This document shows positions 8,932 to 18,600 of a stretch of 55,559 nt of DNA, piece after piece. This DNA is from Amycolatopsis saalfeldensis. Its GTDB lineage: Bacteria > Actinomycetota > Actinomycetes > Mycobacteriales > Pseudonocardiaceae. The position numbers were made by a program, and so were the translations under genes. The stretch is from the NCBI RefSeq assembly GCF_900110575.1, contig NZ_FOEF01000036.1, positions 1 through 55,559 of the forward strand, read 5' to 3'. Each line of letters opens with the position of its first letter. Positions within the stretch are counted from its first letter, which is position 1. Below the pieces are notes generated by a model. That model saw only the letters and a list, made by a program, of their open reading frames with translations. It made no database searches and was not told the DNA's origin.

Positions 8932-9594
8932 TCACTTCGAAGCGACGGACTTCGTCAAGATGTCTCGAAGAGTCTTCTCAGGGAGGCCGACCGCCTTGCC
9001 CATTCGTTGTGTGCCCCAGTCCGGCCGAGCGGCAGACAACTCGGCGACTGCCGCGTCTCTGGCCTGCTGGTTCTCTCGCTCGTTGTCCTTGACTTGCGCC
9101 GTCCGGGCTCGGAGGGTCTTGTGCATATCCCGGCTGGCCTTCCACCGGGCTACCGCGCGGGCGCATCGCACGACTGCATCGTCGTCGGAGTCCCCGGTCT
9201 CGGTCGGCATCTCCGTCTCGACTCCGACGAGTTGGCCAGCCCGCGCGAGCCTGAGCAGCAGGTCGACCTGTTCCCGGACGGAGGACTGCAGCTCCGGCAG
9301 TTCGTCCCCGCTGTACAGCGCCTCCACCGAGGCGCCACCCCCGCCGACGATGAACTCCCGGCATGCTTCGATGACCGCCTGAACCTCCGGCGTCAGCTCC
9401 AGCGGTTCCACCGGGTCATCACCTGCGCTTCCCTGTCGCCGCATGTCCTTGCGGCGACCCCGTCGCCGTGTCGGTCGTCGAAGTGGTGACGCTGGCCGGG
9501 TCGTCGGTTGTTCGCCCTGTTCAGCCCACTTCGGGTGACACGTTAGCCGGTCCGGGGTGGTAGGCGCCGCCGGGCGTGCTGCGTAGCTGTCCAT
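8932..9594 (-). CDS. Hypothetical protein with C-terminal helix-turn-helix
   Basis: A protein of up to 220 residues. The C-terminal 35 residues (DWGTQRMGKAVGLPEKTLRDIL) look like a helix-turn-helix, and the middle is an acidic helical region. The start is uncertain. ATG 9594 has GGAGG ten bases upstream but overlaps the end of the preceding gene by 74 bases, and the first 50 residues are low-complexity basic. ATG 9444 (MRRQGSAGDD) is an alternative with a weaker site. It is probably co-expressed with the winged-helix protein upstream and may bind DNA. Confidence 0.6.
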   Translation of the reverse strand: MDSYAARPAAPTTPDRLTCHPKWAEQGEQPTTRPASPLRRPTRRRGRRKDMRRQGSAGDDPVEPLELTPEVQAVIEACREFIVGGGGASVEALYSGDELPELQSSVREQVDLLLRLARAGQLVGVETEMPTETGDSDDDAVVRCARAVARWKASRDMHKTLRARTAQVKDNERENQQARDAAVAELSAARPDWGTQRMGKAVGLPEKTLRDILTKSVASK

Positions 9595-10243
9595 CCCGCA
9601 CCATCCTCCGGCATGACTGCTTGACCCGGTCAGCGCCGAGGCCGAGACCGGCGGCGATCTCGGTCGGTGTTCCGCCGGGGTGCTCTCGAACCCACGTTGC
9701 GATCTGCTCTCGCGTCCGCTGCGGCTTCGGCCCGGTCTCGTCCTGCAGCTCGCTGGCGTTGTCTCTGGTGTTCGCCGGCGGCTCGTCGCTCCTGGATGAG
9801 CGCTGGTGCCGATTGATCAGGTCGGACTGGGCCGGCGGCAGGCTCGTGAAGCCATAGTGCCCGTGCTCGAGACACCAGCGGCGGCGTTGCTGGTCGTACT
9901 GCAGCAGGTGCGTGGCGTACGCCAGGCCTTGCTGGGTCACGGCCAATGCGGAGGCGTTGAAGCCGGGCCCTCCGGGTGTGCAGAACGCAACCTCGACCAC
10001 CGTGTGCCCGTCCACCTGTTCCGGCACCGCCAGGCGGAAGCCGACCACGTCCTGACGGTCGCGCGGCCGGGGCTCTGGTGGCCCGACCTCCACGAGCATC
10101 TCCAATTCTGAGGTCTGCGCCTGCGTCACCCACTCGAAGAATTCGCTCAGCTCAGGGTAGGAATCCTTTCGGAGTGCGCTTTCGGCCAGCTCGACGATGT
10201 CAATGGCGTCGTCGGGCGTCTCGTATGAGTTGGTGTCGTCCAT
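9521..10243 (-). CDS. Hypothetical protein with C-terminal winged helix
   Basis: A 240-residue protein starting at ATG 10243, with GGAGGA at the expected distance. The N-terminal part is acidic with no known motif. The C-terminus (REQIATWVREHPGGTPTEIAAGLGLGADRVK... MVRDGQLRS, about residues 175-225) is a typical winged helix-turn-helix as found in plasmid regulators. It overlaps the next gene on the same strand. DNA binding is inferred; the target is unknown. Confidence 0.68.
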   Translation of the reverse strand: MDDTNSYETPDDAIDIVELAESALRKDSYPELSEFFEWVTQAQTSELEMLVEVGPPEPRPRDRQDVVGFRLAVPEQVDGHTVVEVAFCTPGGPGFNASALAVTQQGLAYATHLLQYDQQRRRWCLEHGHYGFTSLPPAQSDLINRHQRSSRSDEPPANTRDNASELQDETGPKPQRTREQIATWVREHPGGTPTEIAAGLGLGADRVKQSCRRMVRDGQLRSTPGGAYHPGPANVSPEVG

Positions 10244-10395
10244 CGTTGTTCCTCCCATACCTGGTGTTCTGTGTGGCCGCGTGTTCCGTGTGGCCACGGC
10301 ACGCGTGCATCAGCAGGCGGAGATGCACGCGACCGTGAGCGGCACGGCTTAGCTCCGGTGTCGTAGGTGGCTCTGTTGGTGCGGCACGCACGGCG

Positions 10396-11964
10396 CTACT
10401 CGTCCGAGTTGGATTCCTGTACCGCACGGATGATCTGGTGAGCCGTGGATGTCACCCGCTCGGCGGCTTCGGCAAACAGGTCGGTGTTGCCGTGCGCCCA
10501 GCTGGCGACGTCAATTCGGTCATACGACGCGGTGTCCAATCCAATGGCACCGGCCGCGAGTAGCGCCACCGACTGCGCCTGGGCCTCCAACTGGCCGCGG
10601 TGTAGTCGGTACTCTTTCGCGTCGTCGACGTGATTGAGCAGGATGTGCGCCAGCTCGTGGAGTGCCGCGAGCGCGGCGGCCGTATCGTCCAACGTGTCGC
10701 ACACCCACACCTCGCGCGAGGCCGGATCCGTGTAACTGTCTACTCGGCCGGGTGGCCCACCTACCACGTTGTATCCGGTCGCCCGGATCTGAGCGGCAAC
10801 CGCTTCCCATGCACCTGCAATCTCCTCGTCGGTGGCCAGGACCTGCGCCCCCGCGCCTGCCGGGGCCTGTTCCCCCTCGGTCTGGCTGATGTCGAATCGC
10901 GGGGACGGCCGGACGCCGCGAATCGTCATGCGCGGCTTGCCGTCGCTGTCGAAACCGCCCGGGCCTTCCTCCAGCGCCTCCTCCACCGACAGCCGGTACT
11001 TGATCGGCTCGAAGATGTAGAGCGCCTTCTCGCCGGTCTTGGGATGGCGCCCGAGCCTCTTCCAGGCTTCAAAGGTCTTCACCATCGACGGGGTGAATCC
11101 GCGCTCCGCAGCCTGCAAGGTAATCAACATGAGGTTGTTGAAGCTCCAGCTGGCCCCGAAGCCCTGTGCGGTACGCAAGAACGCCGTCCAGCGCTCACCG
11201 TCTACCATTTCGGCGATGCCCGCCTCAAGCTTGCCAGTCAGCGCGTCGACCCGATCTTGACGCTCCTCCGGCGTCAGGCGCTTACGCCTCCCCTTCTGCC
11301 CCTTCGCCGCAGTGTCCGGTGACTCCGGCTCACGAGGGGCGGGTTCAGGAGAGGTATCAGGGCGCGCCGCCGGTTCGACCGGCGCCGGAACGTCTGACTT
11401 GCTCAGCGCAGCGACAGTATCGGCCATTGCCGGTGCAAGGGCTTTCGGCACCTTCACCTCAAACTTCACGTCGCCGCCGAATTTCCGGACCTCGACAGAG
11501 CCGCTGACGCCGTCACCGTATGAACCGAAGTGAACGTTGTTCTGATCATGGCTGTGAGTCCGGCCGTCGAGAGCAACCGACATGGTCTCACGCATCGCGG
11601 CGTGTTCAGCGTCTCGGGCGTCACTCTCCGCCTTGTCGACACGCGCCTTTCCGAGCGCCTCCATTACGTTCGGAAGCAATCGCCGCCGGAGCTCAGCTGC
11701 GACGTCCCGACTCGTCCGATCCCGGGACACGCTGATCATGAGGCCACTCCGGACGAAGCGCCTCAAGTCACCTGTGACCGCTTCGGACAGAAACAGCCGG
11801 TTGTTCCCGGACTTCTTGTGATGGTCCGTGCCTATGCGGATTCGGATATCCTCCGGTCCTTGAAGGTAGGCGTCACTAGCGTCAGCCATGTAGCCGGGCT
11901 CTGCTCTCCATTCCTTGCCCAGTTCTACCGCGATAGAAGTTGCTACATGAACCACATTAACCAT
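10396..11964 (-). CDS. ArdC-like protein with ImmA/IrrE-type metallopeptidase domain
   Basis: A 522-residue protein. After an unfamiliar N-terminal region and a Pro/Glu-rich linker (about residues 190-230) comes an ArdC-type DNA-binding domain (WTAFLR... SWSFNNLMLI... FEAWKRLGRHPKTGEKALYI, about 258-320). It ends with a zinc peptidase domain carrying HELAH at 436-440. ArdC proteins of conjugative plasmids bind DNA and protect entering DNA from restriction. ATG 11964 is chosen because AAAGGA precedes it; an ATG 18 bases upstream lacks a site. Context with a MoxR ATPase and other plasmid genes supports an establishment role. Confidence 0.82.
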   Translation of the reverse strand: MVNVVHVATSIAVELGKEWRAEPGYMADASDAYLQGPEDIRIRIGTDHHKKSGNNRLFLSEAVTGDLRRFVRSGLMISVSRDRTSRDVAAELRRRLLPNVMEALGKARVDKAESDARDAEHAAMRETMSVALDGRTHSHDQNNVHFGSYGDGVSGSVEVRKFGGDVKFEVKVPKALAPAMADTVAALSKSDVPAPVEPAARPDTSPEPAPREPESPDTAAKGQKGRRKRLTPEERQDRVDALTGKLEAGIAEMVDGERWTAFLRTAQGFGASWSFNNLMLITLQAAERGFTPSMVKTFEAWKRLGRHPKTGEKALYIFEPIKYRLSVEEALEEGPGGFDSDGKPRMTIRGVRPSPRFDISQTEGEQAPAGAGAQVLATDEEIAGAWEAVAAQIRATGYNVVGGPPGRVDSYTDPASREVWVCDTLDDTAAALAALHELAHILLNHVDDAKEYRLHRGQLEAQAQSVALLAAGAIGLDTASYDRIDVASWAHGNTDLFAEAAERVTSTAHQIIRAVQESNSDE

Positions 11965-12071
11965 CGAAGAAATTCCTTTCATCTACAGCGAGAATTTAGG
12001 AGGTGCATGCACAGTGAAGGAACCATGCAGACAAGGACCACACAGCACCGACACGGCGCGAACACTTCCTC

Positions 12072-12920
12072 TCAGTCTTCCAAGATTCCCAGCAGTCGCA
12101 GGTAACCGAGTAACGCTTCCTGAACATTCGGAACGTCCACCTCAGAACGGACAGACGGAAGATAGATCGCCCCATCGTGGAGGTCTTCCTTAGGGTCGGC
12201 AGGTAGGCCGTATTTACGTCCTATATCCAGCGGCCCATGAAACCGCGATGGAATTTCGTGCATTGCAGGCAAAACTAGCGCACGAAGCATCGCCGGGTGA
12301 CAGAATGCGAACATTATAAACGCTGGATCTACCGCATCATTCGACCCCTTAACCTGCACTCGGAATCGCCCGGAAAACTTTCCTTCACGACTCTTCTTTC
12401 CCTCACTGTTAATACTCACATCAGCCCACAGCTCTGAAGAAAATCCGAGTTTCGACAGCGCGAAAGCCAAAGCTGCGATACCATGGCCGCGCTTTTTGAT
12501 ACTGTCGACGGAAACGACGGAACTATACGCAACCGAAGCACAGAGCACGATTACGCGACCCGATCGCGTGGTTGGAACAATCTCATAGTTGATCATGTTT
12601 TCTGGCTCTTTCGCAAGATATCTCCCCACGTCAACCTCGCAACCTGCAACATCCCATATCGAGCGGAATCCTGTAAGATCATGCTCGCGGTCCACTAGGT
12701 CAACCGATTCCGCCGCAATCTCCATGGCATCCTCGGCTTCACTAATCCAACCTTCAGAGGCAAGTTTTCGCACCTCTTCACGGGAGTTGACTCCGTGCCA
12801 GTCCTCTCGAAAGTTGCGACCTTTCAGGAACACGTCGAGATAACTTAGCCCCACCTCGGCCATTTCGGAAATCGAGTCGTATACATATTCTACTTCATTC
12901 GATAGCTGATTTACACGCAT
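12072..12920 (-). CDS. Unknown plasmid/phage-type protein partnered with the AAA+ ATPase
   Basis: A 282-residue protein starting at ATG 12920 with AAGAGGTG upstream. Codon use is noticeably less GC-rich than in the surrounding genes. Motifs such as MINYEIVPTTRSGRVI and the segment SIKKRGHGIAAL suggest similarity to uncharacterised DUF7192-type proteins seen beside MoxR ATPases on phages and plasmids; this family assignment is tentative. It lies 75 bases downstream of the MoxR gene in the same direction and would be co-transcribed. By analogy with MoxR systems it may be a substrate or adaptor. Confidence 0.65.
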   Translation of the reverse strand: MRVNQLSNEVEYVYDSISEMAEVGLSYLDVFLKGRNFREDWHGVNSREEVRKLASEGWISEAEDAMEIAAESVDLVDREHDLTGFRSIWDVAGCEVDVGRYLAKEPENMINYEIVPTTRSGRVIVLCASVAYSSVVSVDSIKKRGHGIAALAFALSKLGFSSELWADVSINSEGKKSREGKFSGRFRVQVKGSNDAVDPAFIMFAFCHPAMLRALVLPAMHEIPSRFHGPLDIGRKYGLPADPKEDLHDGAIYLPSVRSEVDVPNVQEALLGYLRLLGILED

Positions 12921-12995
12921 TGATTACACCTCTTAAGGTAGAATCCGAATAATCGACGTAGAGTGCGGTACTTAGCTTGACCGAACTGGCCAGCG

Positions 12996-14183
12996 TCAGC
13001 ACGCGGCGCGGAGCTTGTTCCAATCTTTTTCTCCCATGCCGCGATGCACACGGGACTCAACCGCCGCGTCCCAGGTTTTTCCAGCGGCAAGCAGGCGGCA
13101 CATGCCAACGCTTGCACGGGGCGAGATGACAACCGTCATGGCGCTCTCTTCAGCGTTTTTTCGCAAGCGTCGGACGTAGTCGAGGACTTCGAGAGCTTTT
13201 TGCTTGTCAATCCCAGTAGCCAAGCACAACGACTGCTCTAGGGCTTCATCTACTCCTATTGTTTCGATGGAAAAGCGGTCAAGGGTAGCCGCGTCGACTT
13301 GCTGGCGTCCAACGTACGCACGGTCCGGGCCGCGCCCATAGGTGTTGGCCGACGCCACACAGCGAAAGTCAGGGTGACGTTTGACCATTTGATCCGGGAA
13401 CGCCATGTGGCCATTCGCCAAACTTGCATTGATCACCGCGAGGACACTTGGGTGCCCGTTGTCGAACTCGTCGAAATGGAATACTCCACCGTGCTCGAAC
13501 GCTTCCCGGAAAAGCGACCTGACGTACTCACCCTCAGCCTGCATATACCCGATAATTTGAGAGGCCGCAGTCATTGGAGAAAGACTGATTGAGTAGTAAG
13601 GAATGCCGATGCTTTCCGCCGCTTGCTCCGCAATGGTACTCTTACCGGTACCCGCCGGGCCGACCATCAGCACATGCTCGCCCGCAAGCAGGTCGGTAGT
13701 CACGTCAGCAAGCTTTTCGTGAGAATTTGGAATGATCCTACGCTCGCCGGAAGCTCGCTCCACTACAGTACGCGTCGGCACGATGATGTTATCCATCTCG
13801 GATTTGATCATTGCGGCAACCTCGTCCCGATCAACTTTCGGAGCAAGACTCGCCACCAGCGATTGAAATGCAGCGAAGGCGTCACCCGCAGGAGCAGACA
13901 GGGTAGGAACAGGGGTCGACACAGCTTTCTCCTCGTGCTCGTTGGCCGGTACGGCACTAAGCTTGTTGGGTGCTTTTTCTTCCACCGCACCCGAGGTGGT
14001 GACATCGTCTCCAGCACACTTGTGCAGTGTCCCGGCGGCGCCGATTAGCACCCACTTTCCGGAAGTATCGCAGTCCTCGCAATGGTCGCCGCCCTGCTCC
14101 GTGTCATGAGCCCAGTAAAGCGACCTGTTGCCACATTTCTTGCAACCGCTCCTTATTGTTCGCCTTGAATGCTTGACCAGCAT
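12996..14183 (-). CDS. Zinc-ribbon AAA+ ATPase, MoxR/CobS type
   Basis: A 395-residue ATPase. The N-terminus has a zinc ribbon (C14-x2-C17 and C35-x2-C38), followed by a linker rich in Pro, Ala and Thr. The AAA+ core has Walker A GPAGTGKS at 175-182, Walker B VFHFDEFDNG at about 234-243 and a sensor-like segment FRCVASANTYGRG. Such MoxR/CobS-type ATPases act as chaperones or remodellers of partner proteins. The start ATG 14183 has AGGAG nine bases upstream. The fusion of a zinc ribbon to the ATPase points to nucleic-acid or protein recruitment. It heads the group that continues with the unknown 282-residue protein and the ArdC-like gene. Confidence 0.82.
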   Translation of the reverse strand: MLVKHSRRTIRSGCKKCGNRSLYWAHDTEQGGDHCEDCDTSGKWVLIGAAGTLHKCAGDDVTTSGAVEEKAPNKLSAVPANEHEEKAVSTPVPTLSAPAGDAFAAFQSLVASLAPKVDRDEVAAMIKSEMDNIIVPTRTVVERASGERRIIPNSHEKLADVTTDLLAGEHVLMVGPAGTGKSTIAEQAAESIGIPYYSISLSPMTAASQIIGYMQAEGEYVRSLFREAFEHGGVFHFDEFDNGHPSVLAVINASLANGHMAFPDQMVKRHPDFRCVASANTYGRGPDRAYVGRQQVDAATLDRFSIETIGVDEALEQSLCLATGIDKQKALEVLDYVRRLRKNAEESAMTVVISPRASVGMCRLLAAGKTWDAAVESRVHRGMGEKDWNKLRAAC

Positions 14184-14225
14184 CGTAGATCATCTCCTCA
14201 CGGCTTTTCTTGGCGACTTTTTACT

Positions 14226-14296
14226 TTGTGCTCGCTGCCGGAATTGAACCGGTCTGCAGCCTGATAAGGCAGAGGCTTCCTAGCCAGCGGCACCCG
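14226..14296 (-). other. tRNA-like element (degenerate)
   Basis: Read on the minus strand, this segment has a recognisable T-arm (CCGG-TTCAATT-CCGG). Its ends pair as GTGC-CGCT with AGCG-A-GCAC, an acceptor-like stem with one bulged base. The stretch between is about nine bases too short for both a D-arm and an anticodon arm, and no standard 7-base anticodon loop forms. It is therefore a tRNA remnant, a tRNA-derived attachment site or a tRNA mimic rather than a normal tRNA. Confidence 0.3.
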
Positions 14297-15168
14297 GCCA
14301 AATGGCGGCCGATAGTTTAGAGTGTCCAATACGCGCCTGGCTCTTACTCACGTCGCGCACCTGTCCAGACCTACGGAGTAGCCGTGTTTACGGTCCGCTT
14401 GGCTTTCTATTTGCGCTGTTGGTGCTGTCACCGCCGACACGTGAATCATTCACCAGGGATGGGCACTTCGTTCTCAGCGTTCACGCCTGGTCTCACAAGC
14501 CGGACAAGTCGACGGCATGAACCATGAGCGGGACGCATTCCCGCGAACGTTTGTACGTATCCGTTCCATTGGGTCGAATACGGAACACTGAGAGCTGTCT
14601 CACTATTGAGATATCAAGCTTCTTTACTGCACAAGGCGCGATTACGCGCTACACAACGGACATCGCGGCGGGTTTCCACTTCGCACCGGACAATGATCCG
14701 GCATGAAGTGCACCGTGATGACACCCCTTCCCTTGCGGCTAGCTAGAGCTAGCGCCCCACGTCACGCACTTTAATCGCGTTGCGCGACACGGCAGGAATT
14801 CACTCTCCATCTTGGCCAGCAAGCGGTTTTCCGTTCAAATAACGGCGATCTAAGCCCAGGGGGTGGCCCGGTGTGCATGCAGTTCTCAAAGATCAAATAC
14901 TGAATCGAATCGCCGCTCTTCGCGTCGGCGGGAGTCCTTCACCGGCTCCGCGTCAAGCGGTACGTCATATACATTGCCACCCCGTACGGGGATTTGCAAG
15001 ATTCCCCGTACGTGATCCAAGTCACATCTGAAAACTTGCAGGTCAAGGCGCTTGAATCGCGCTTCCGTCAGCCAAATGGAGCAACGACGACGCCCAAGGG
15101 ATGAGCAAGGAGGTGGGGTGGCCGTGGTTGAGACAGGAGTCAGACTCAGTGAGCAGGCGCGAGCTACG
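14297..15168. other. Non-coding region
   Basis: About 870 bases without a supportable gene; two plus-strand frames of 60-72 codons lack ribosome-binding sites and family features. Visible structure includes a near-palindrome GCTAGCTAGAGCTAGC near 14737-14753 and the perfect inverted repeat at 14983-15012. Together with the iteron-like cluster to the right it looks like a control or origin-type region. Confidence 0.5.
14983..15012. promoter_or_regulatory. Perfect inverted repeat, candidate operator
   Basis: CGTACGGGGA at 14983-14992 is perfectly complementary to TCCCCGTACG at 15003-15012, with a 10-base spacer. The left arm also sits in the palindrome CCCGTACGGG. No T-run follows, so a protein-binding site is more likely than a terminator. 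It lies in a gene-free region about 160 bases from the GCTAAG repeat cluster. Confidence 0.5.
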
Positions 15169-15300
15169 GCTAAGGGCTTAGCGTCAGAGCTAAGGGCGTG
15201 CGCAAGCTAAGGCTAAGCCGCCCAGACCCGGGCCCTAAGCAGTTCCAGGGGGCTTAGCGCGCTTACGCGCCTGTCGATCCTCTCACTGTCAGCGCTTAGC
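15169..15300. repeat. GCTAAG/CTTAGC iteron-like cluster
   Basis: At least seven copies of GCTAAG or its complement CTTAGC occur in about 130 bases: near 15169, 15177, 15189, 15206, 15212, 15252 and 15294, with a further CTAAGC at 15235. The first two form the near-palindrome GCTAAGGGCTTAGC. Clusters of short repeats in a gene-free region are typical of plasmid replication origins, partition sites or transfer-protein binding sites. Which of these it is cannot be told from the sequence. Confidence 0.6.
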
Positions 15301-15697
15301 AGGTTCCAATTTATGTCCACAAAGGACACCTGGCGCCGGCGGTTGGGACGGGTAGCTGCACCACGCCGAACGGAGGCGGAAGAAGTGCTTCAGACGATGG
15401 AGTGCCGTGCTCACGAGAGGGTGACCTGCGCACTCAACATGACCCCGGAATCACAGAGGAGACAGCCGACCACCCCCACACCGACTCTTCACGTGCCTGC
15501 TGGCGACGAAGTCGGGGGGAGCGCCGGCACCGACGGTGCCTGATTGACCTGGGACAAGGAGGGAGGCTGCCCACTCCTCTCTAGAGGGATCCCGCAGGAG
15601 AAGCCAGACGAGAAGGAAGAAAGGAAGTTGGACAGGCAGACAACTTCGGATCCGAATTCGTATCTCCGCGACACCGGCCGAAGATGCTGATAGTGGC
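15301..15697. other. Non-coding region downstream of the iteron-like cluster
   Basis: A 76-codon plus-strand frame (ATG 15313 to 15543) starts 13 bases after the last GCTTAGC repeat but lacks a clear ribosome-binding site and has no recognised family. A short palindrome CCTCTCTAGAGG lies near 15577. The pilus operon ends at 15698 on the other strand; no strong terminator was seen. Confidence 0.35.
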
Positions 15698-18600
15698 TCA
15701 GCTGGCTTGCCGGTTCTGGATGTTTGACTGTTGCAGGGCCGCGGCGAGGTTGAGAGTGCCTGGGTCCAGGCGTTGGTCGAGTCCTGCCAACGAGGTGGTG
15801 AGGATACTCAAGGTACGCGGGATGCTGTCGTGCTGGCCGAGGCGCGCTTGGACGCGCATGAGGTCGCGGTAGATCGCTTCGTTGTAGGGGTCGAGCCGGC
15901 GGGCGTGTTCGAGGAGGGCGAGTGCGCGCTCGGGGTCGTCGCCGCGGACGTGGCGGATCAGGGTGCTCAGCGCGTCGAGTACGTCGCGCCGGAGCGCTTC
16001 GCGGGGGCCGTCGATCCAGTCCGCGGCGATGCCTTCGGCGAGGTCTGCGCGGTACAGCTCGGTGACGCGGTTCAGCGCCGCGACCGCGTCGGTCGGCGAG
16101 CCCTGGCGGCTCGTGGTGAGCGCGTCCTGCAGCTGCCAGAGGTCGACGGTCACGATCGTCGGGTCGAGCCCGTAGTGGCCGTCCTGCAGGACGGTGAGGT
16201 CGAGGGTGTTGTCCTCGGTGGTTCGGCGAAGGCCGCGGCGCAGCTGGGACAGGGTGGCGTGGAAGCTGTTGTACGGGCGTTCGCCCGGCGCGTCCGGCCA
16301 GAGCGCGGCGGTCAGGGTCTCCCGGCGGCAGCCTGCGCGGTGCAGCGCCAAGTAGACCAGGATCTCGCGTTGCCGCGGCGCGAAGGCGCCGATGAGGTCG
16401 CGGGGCTCGGGGTCCGCGCGGGTCAGGTGAAGTCGGCCGAGTACCTGCAGATGCAGCCGCGTGGCCGGGTTTCCGGATGCCGGCGGGTGCCCCGCGGTCG
16501 TGGCGTCGTCGGGCACCGCGGATGGTGTGGCGAGCCCGGGCAGGTCATTGCCGGTACCCCGCAAGGACGGCCCGCTCCCCCTGGTGTCCACTGAGCTGGA
16601 GGGGACCGCCACCGGATGCCGGGCAGGGACGTCGAGGTCCGCCAAGGCAGACGCTGCCGCCGTTTCGTTACCGGGTGCTGCGGGGACGAACTCGTGCTCG
16701 GAGATGTTCTGCTCGGTTGCCGCCGGGCTCCCAGCCCGGCTCGGCCGCGGCGTGGCGGGGTCGTCGGTTGCGCCGGCGGGGTTGCGGCTCGGGCCGTCGC
16801 CGCTGGGGTCGGCCGCGTGCAGCAGCGCGAGGAGGTCACGGGCGTCGGTGCCGGGCAGGGTGAACAGCCGGGCTCCGGTCAGGTCGTCGCTCAGGGCGGG
16901 GCTGGTCGTCTCCACGGTGCCGTCGTCGCGGACGCGGACGGTGCCGCCGGGTCGCCAGGGGCCGAGGAACACCCCGGCCAGGCCGTAGCGCGCACCGTTC
17001 TCGAGGATGGTGTGCGCACGCGGGACCGTGTCCAGGGTGGGAGCCGCGATCACCAGGACGGTTCCGTTGCGCGGCTGCGGTGTGCGCGCGGGCGGGTCGT
17101 GCTTGGCGACGTCGGCTGCGTGGGTGCGCGCGAGCAGCTCGGCGTCCAGGACATCGAGGGCCGCGGGCAGATCTTCCACGATGCGAAGTTGTTGCGGTGC
17201 CCGGTCCTTGAGGTCGTGCCCCAACAGGGTGCGGGCGTCGGCCGCGGGAATCACGATAGTGGTGTCGATGCCGTCGCTGCTGGCGTGCGCGAGCACGGTC
17301 ACGATCAGGGCGCGCGCGGCGGCGTGGGCGCCCGGGCCGACGAGCCCCAGCCCATGTGTGCGGGCGAGGTCGAGGGCGATGGCCTGTCCGTCGCGGACGC
17401 CGAGCGGCGTGTCCTGCGGCGTCGGCATCACGGCCCGGACCGTGGCCCGCGCCTTGTCGCGGGTCTGCATCTCGGCTGGGTGTACCCGTCCGGGCAGCGC
17501 GACCGCGGGCATGTCGTCTTCGTCGGGTGCTCGCGTGGCGGCATCGTGGGCGATGCGCAGCGCGCGGACCACCGGCAGCCCGGCCGGGTCAGCATCGTGC
17601 GCACCGGGCCGGTACCAGCGGCGACGCCGTATCCGCACGGTGATCATCGCGAGGGTGATCAGCGCGGCCAGGCCGAGGCCAACGAAGGCACCGGTCGAGA
17701 GTGAGACACCGTTGTCGACGTGGACGGCGGGCGCCGGCTGCGGCGCGTCTTGAGGCTCCGAAGGCGCCGGCTGGGCGACCGAGACGGGCGAGTCCGCCGA
17801 GGGTTCCGGGTCTGGCGCGAGTGACGGGGCGCGTGGTGGCGCAGCGGGTGTCTCGGGTGGATCCGAGGGCGGTGCTGGTTCGGCGGGGAGGACAATGTTC
17901 CAGCTGGGCAGAAGCCGATCGGGGTGGCGGAGCGCGCGGCCGTCGGGTTGGGTGCGGCCTTCGTTGAGGTCGAAGATTTCGGGCCAGGCGGTCGGGTCGC
18001 CGAGTTCTCGGTCGGCGATGCTGGAGAGGGTGTCGGCCGGTTCCACGGTGATGGTGCGGCCGATCGCCGTGGCGGTGTTGGCGGGGTTGGGCAGGCCGGT
18101 GGCGTCGGCTGGGAGGCGCAGCGTCCGGCGGGGTTGCAGATCCTCGGGTGTGCGCAGGGTGGGGTTGAGCCGCACGATCTCGTGGTAGCGGATACCGGCG
18201 CCGAGGTGGCGTTCGGCCAGTCCCCACAGGGTGTCGCCGTGCACGACCGTGTACGGGACCGTGTCATCCGGCGGCGCCGCGGACGCCGGGACATCAGCTG
18301 CACGGGCGGCGGGGTCGGGCCCGGTGCCGGTTGCGGTGGCGCGGGATGTGGTGGCGGGGTTCGGGTGTGGCCAGGGTGGTGCGGTGGCCGCGGCCGGTGC
18401 GGCGGGCGGGCCGGTGGCTGCGGCGGCGGTGCCGGCGGAGGACGCGACGACAACGGCGGCGACGAGTCCGGCGATCCACCGGCCGCGCGGAACCTGACCT
18501 GCCAGACCGCGGGCGGTACGGAGGCCGTGCCGGGTTTGGCGGAGTACTTCGGCGATCACGGAGATGGTCAGGGCCAGCCACCCGGCCCAGGCGACGGCGA

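Noticed and set aside
14226..14296. A functional tRNA
   Set aside because: The interior is about nine bases short and no standard anticodon arm forms; reported as tRNA-like only.
14302..14706. Two small plus-strand frames (72 and 60 codons)
   Set aside because: No ribosome-binding site, coding composition or known family; the region is better described as non-coding.
15169..15300. CRISPR array
   Set aside because: Repeats are only 6-7 bases in mixed orientation with irregular spacing, which excludes CRISPR.
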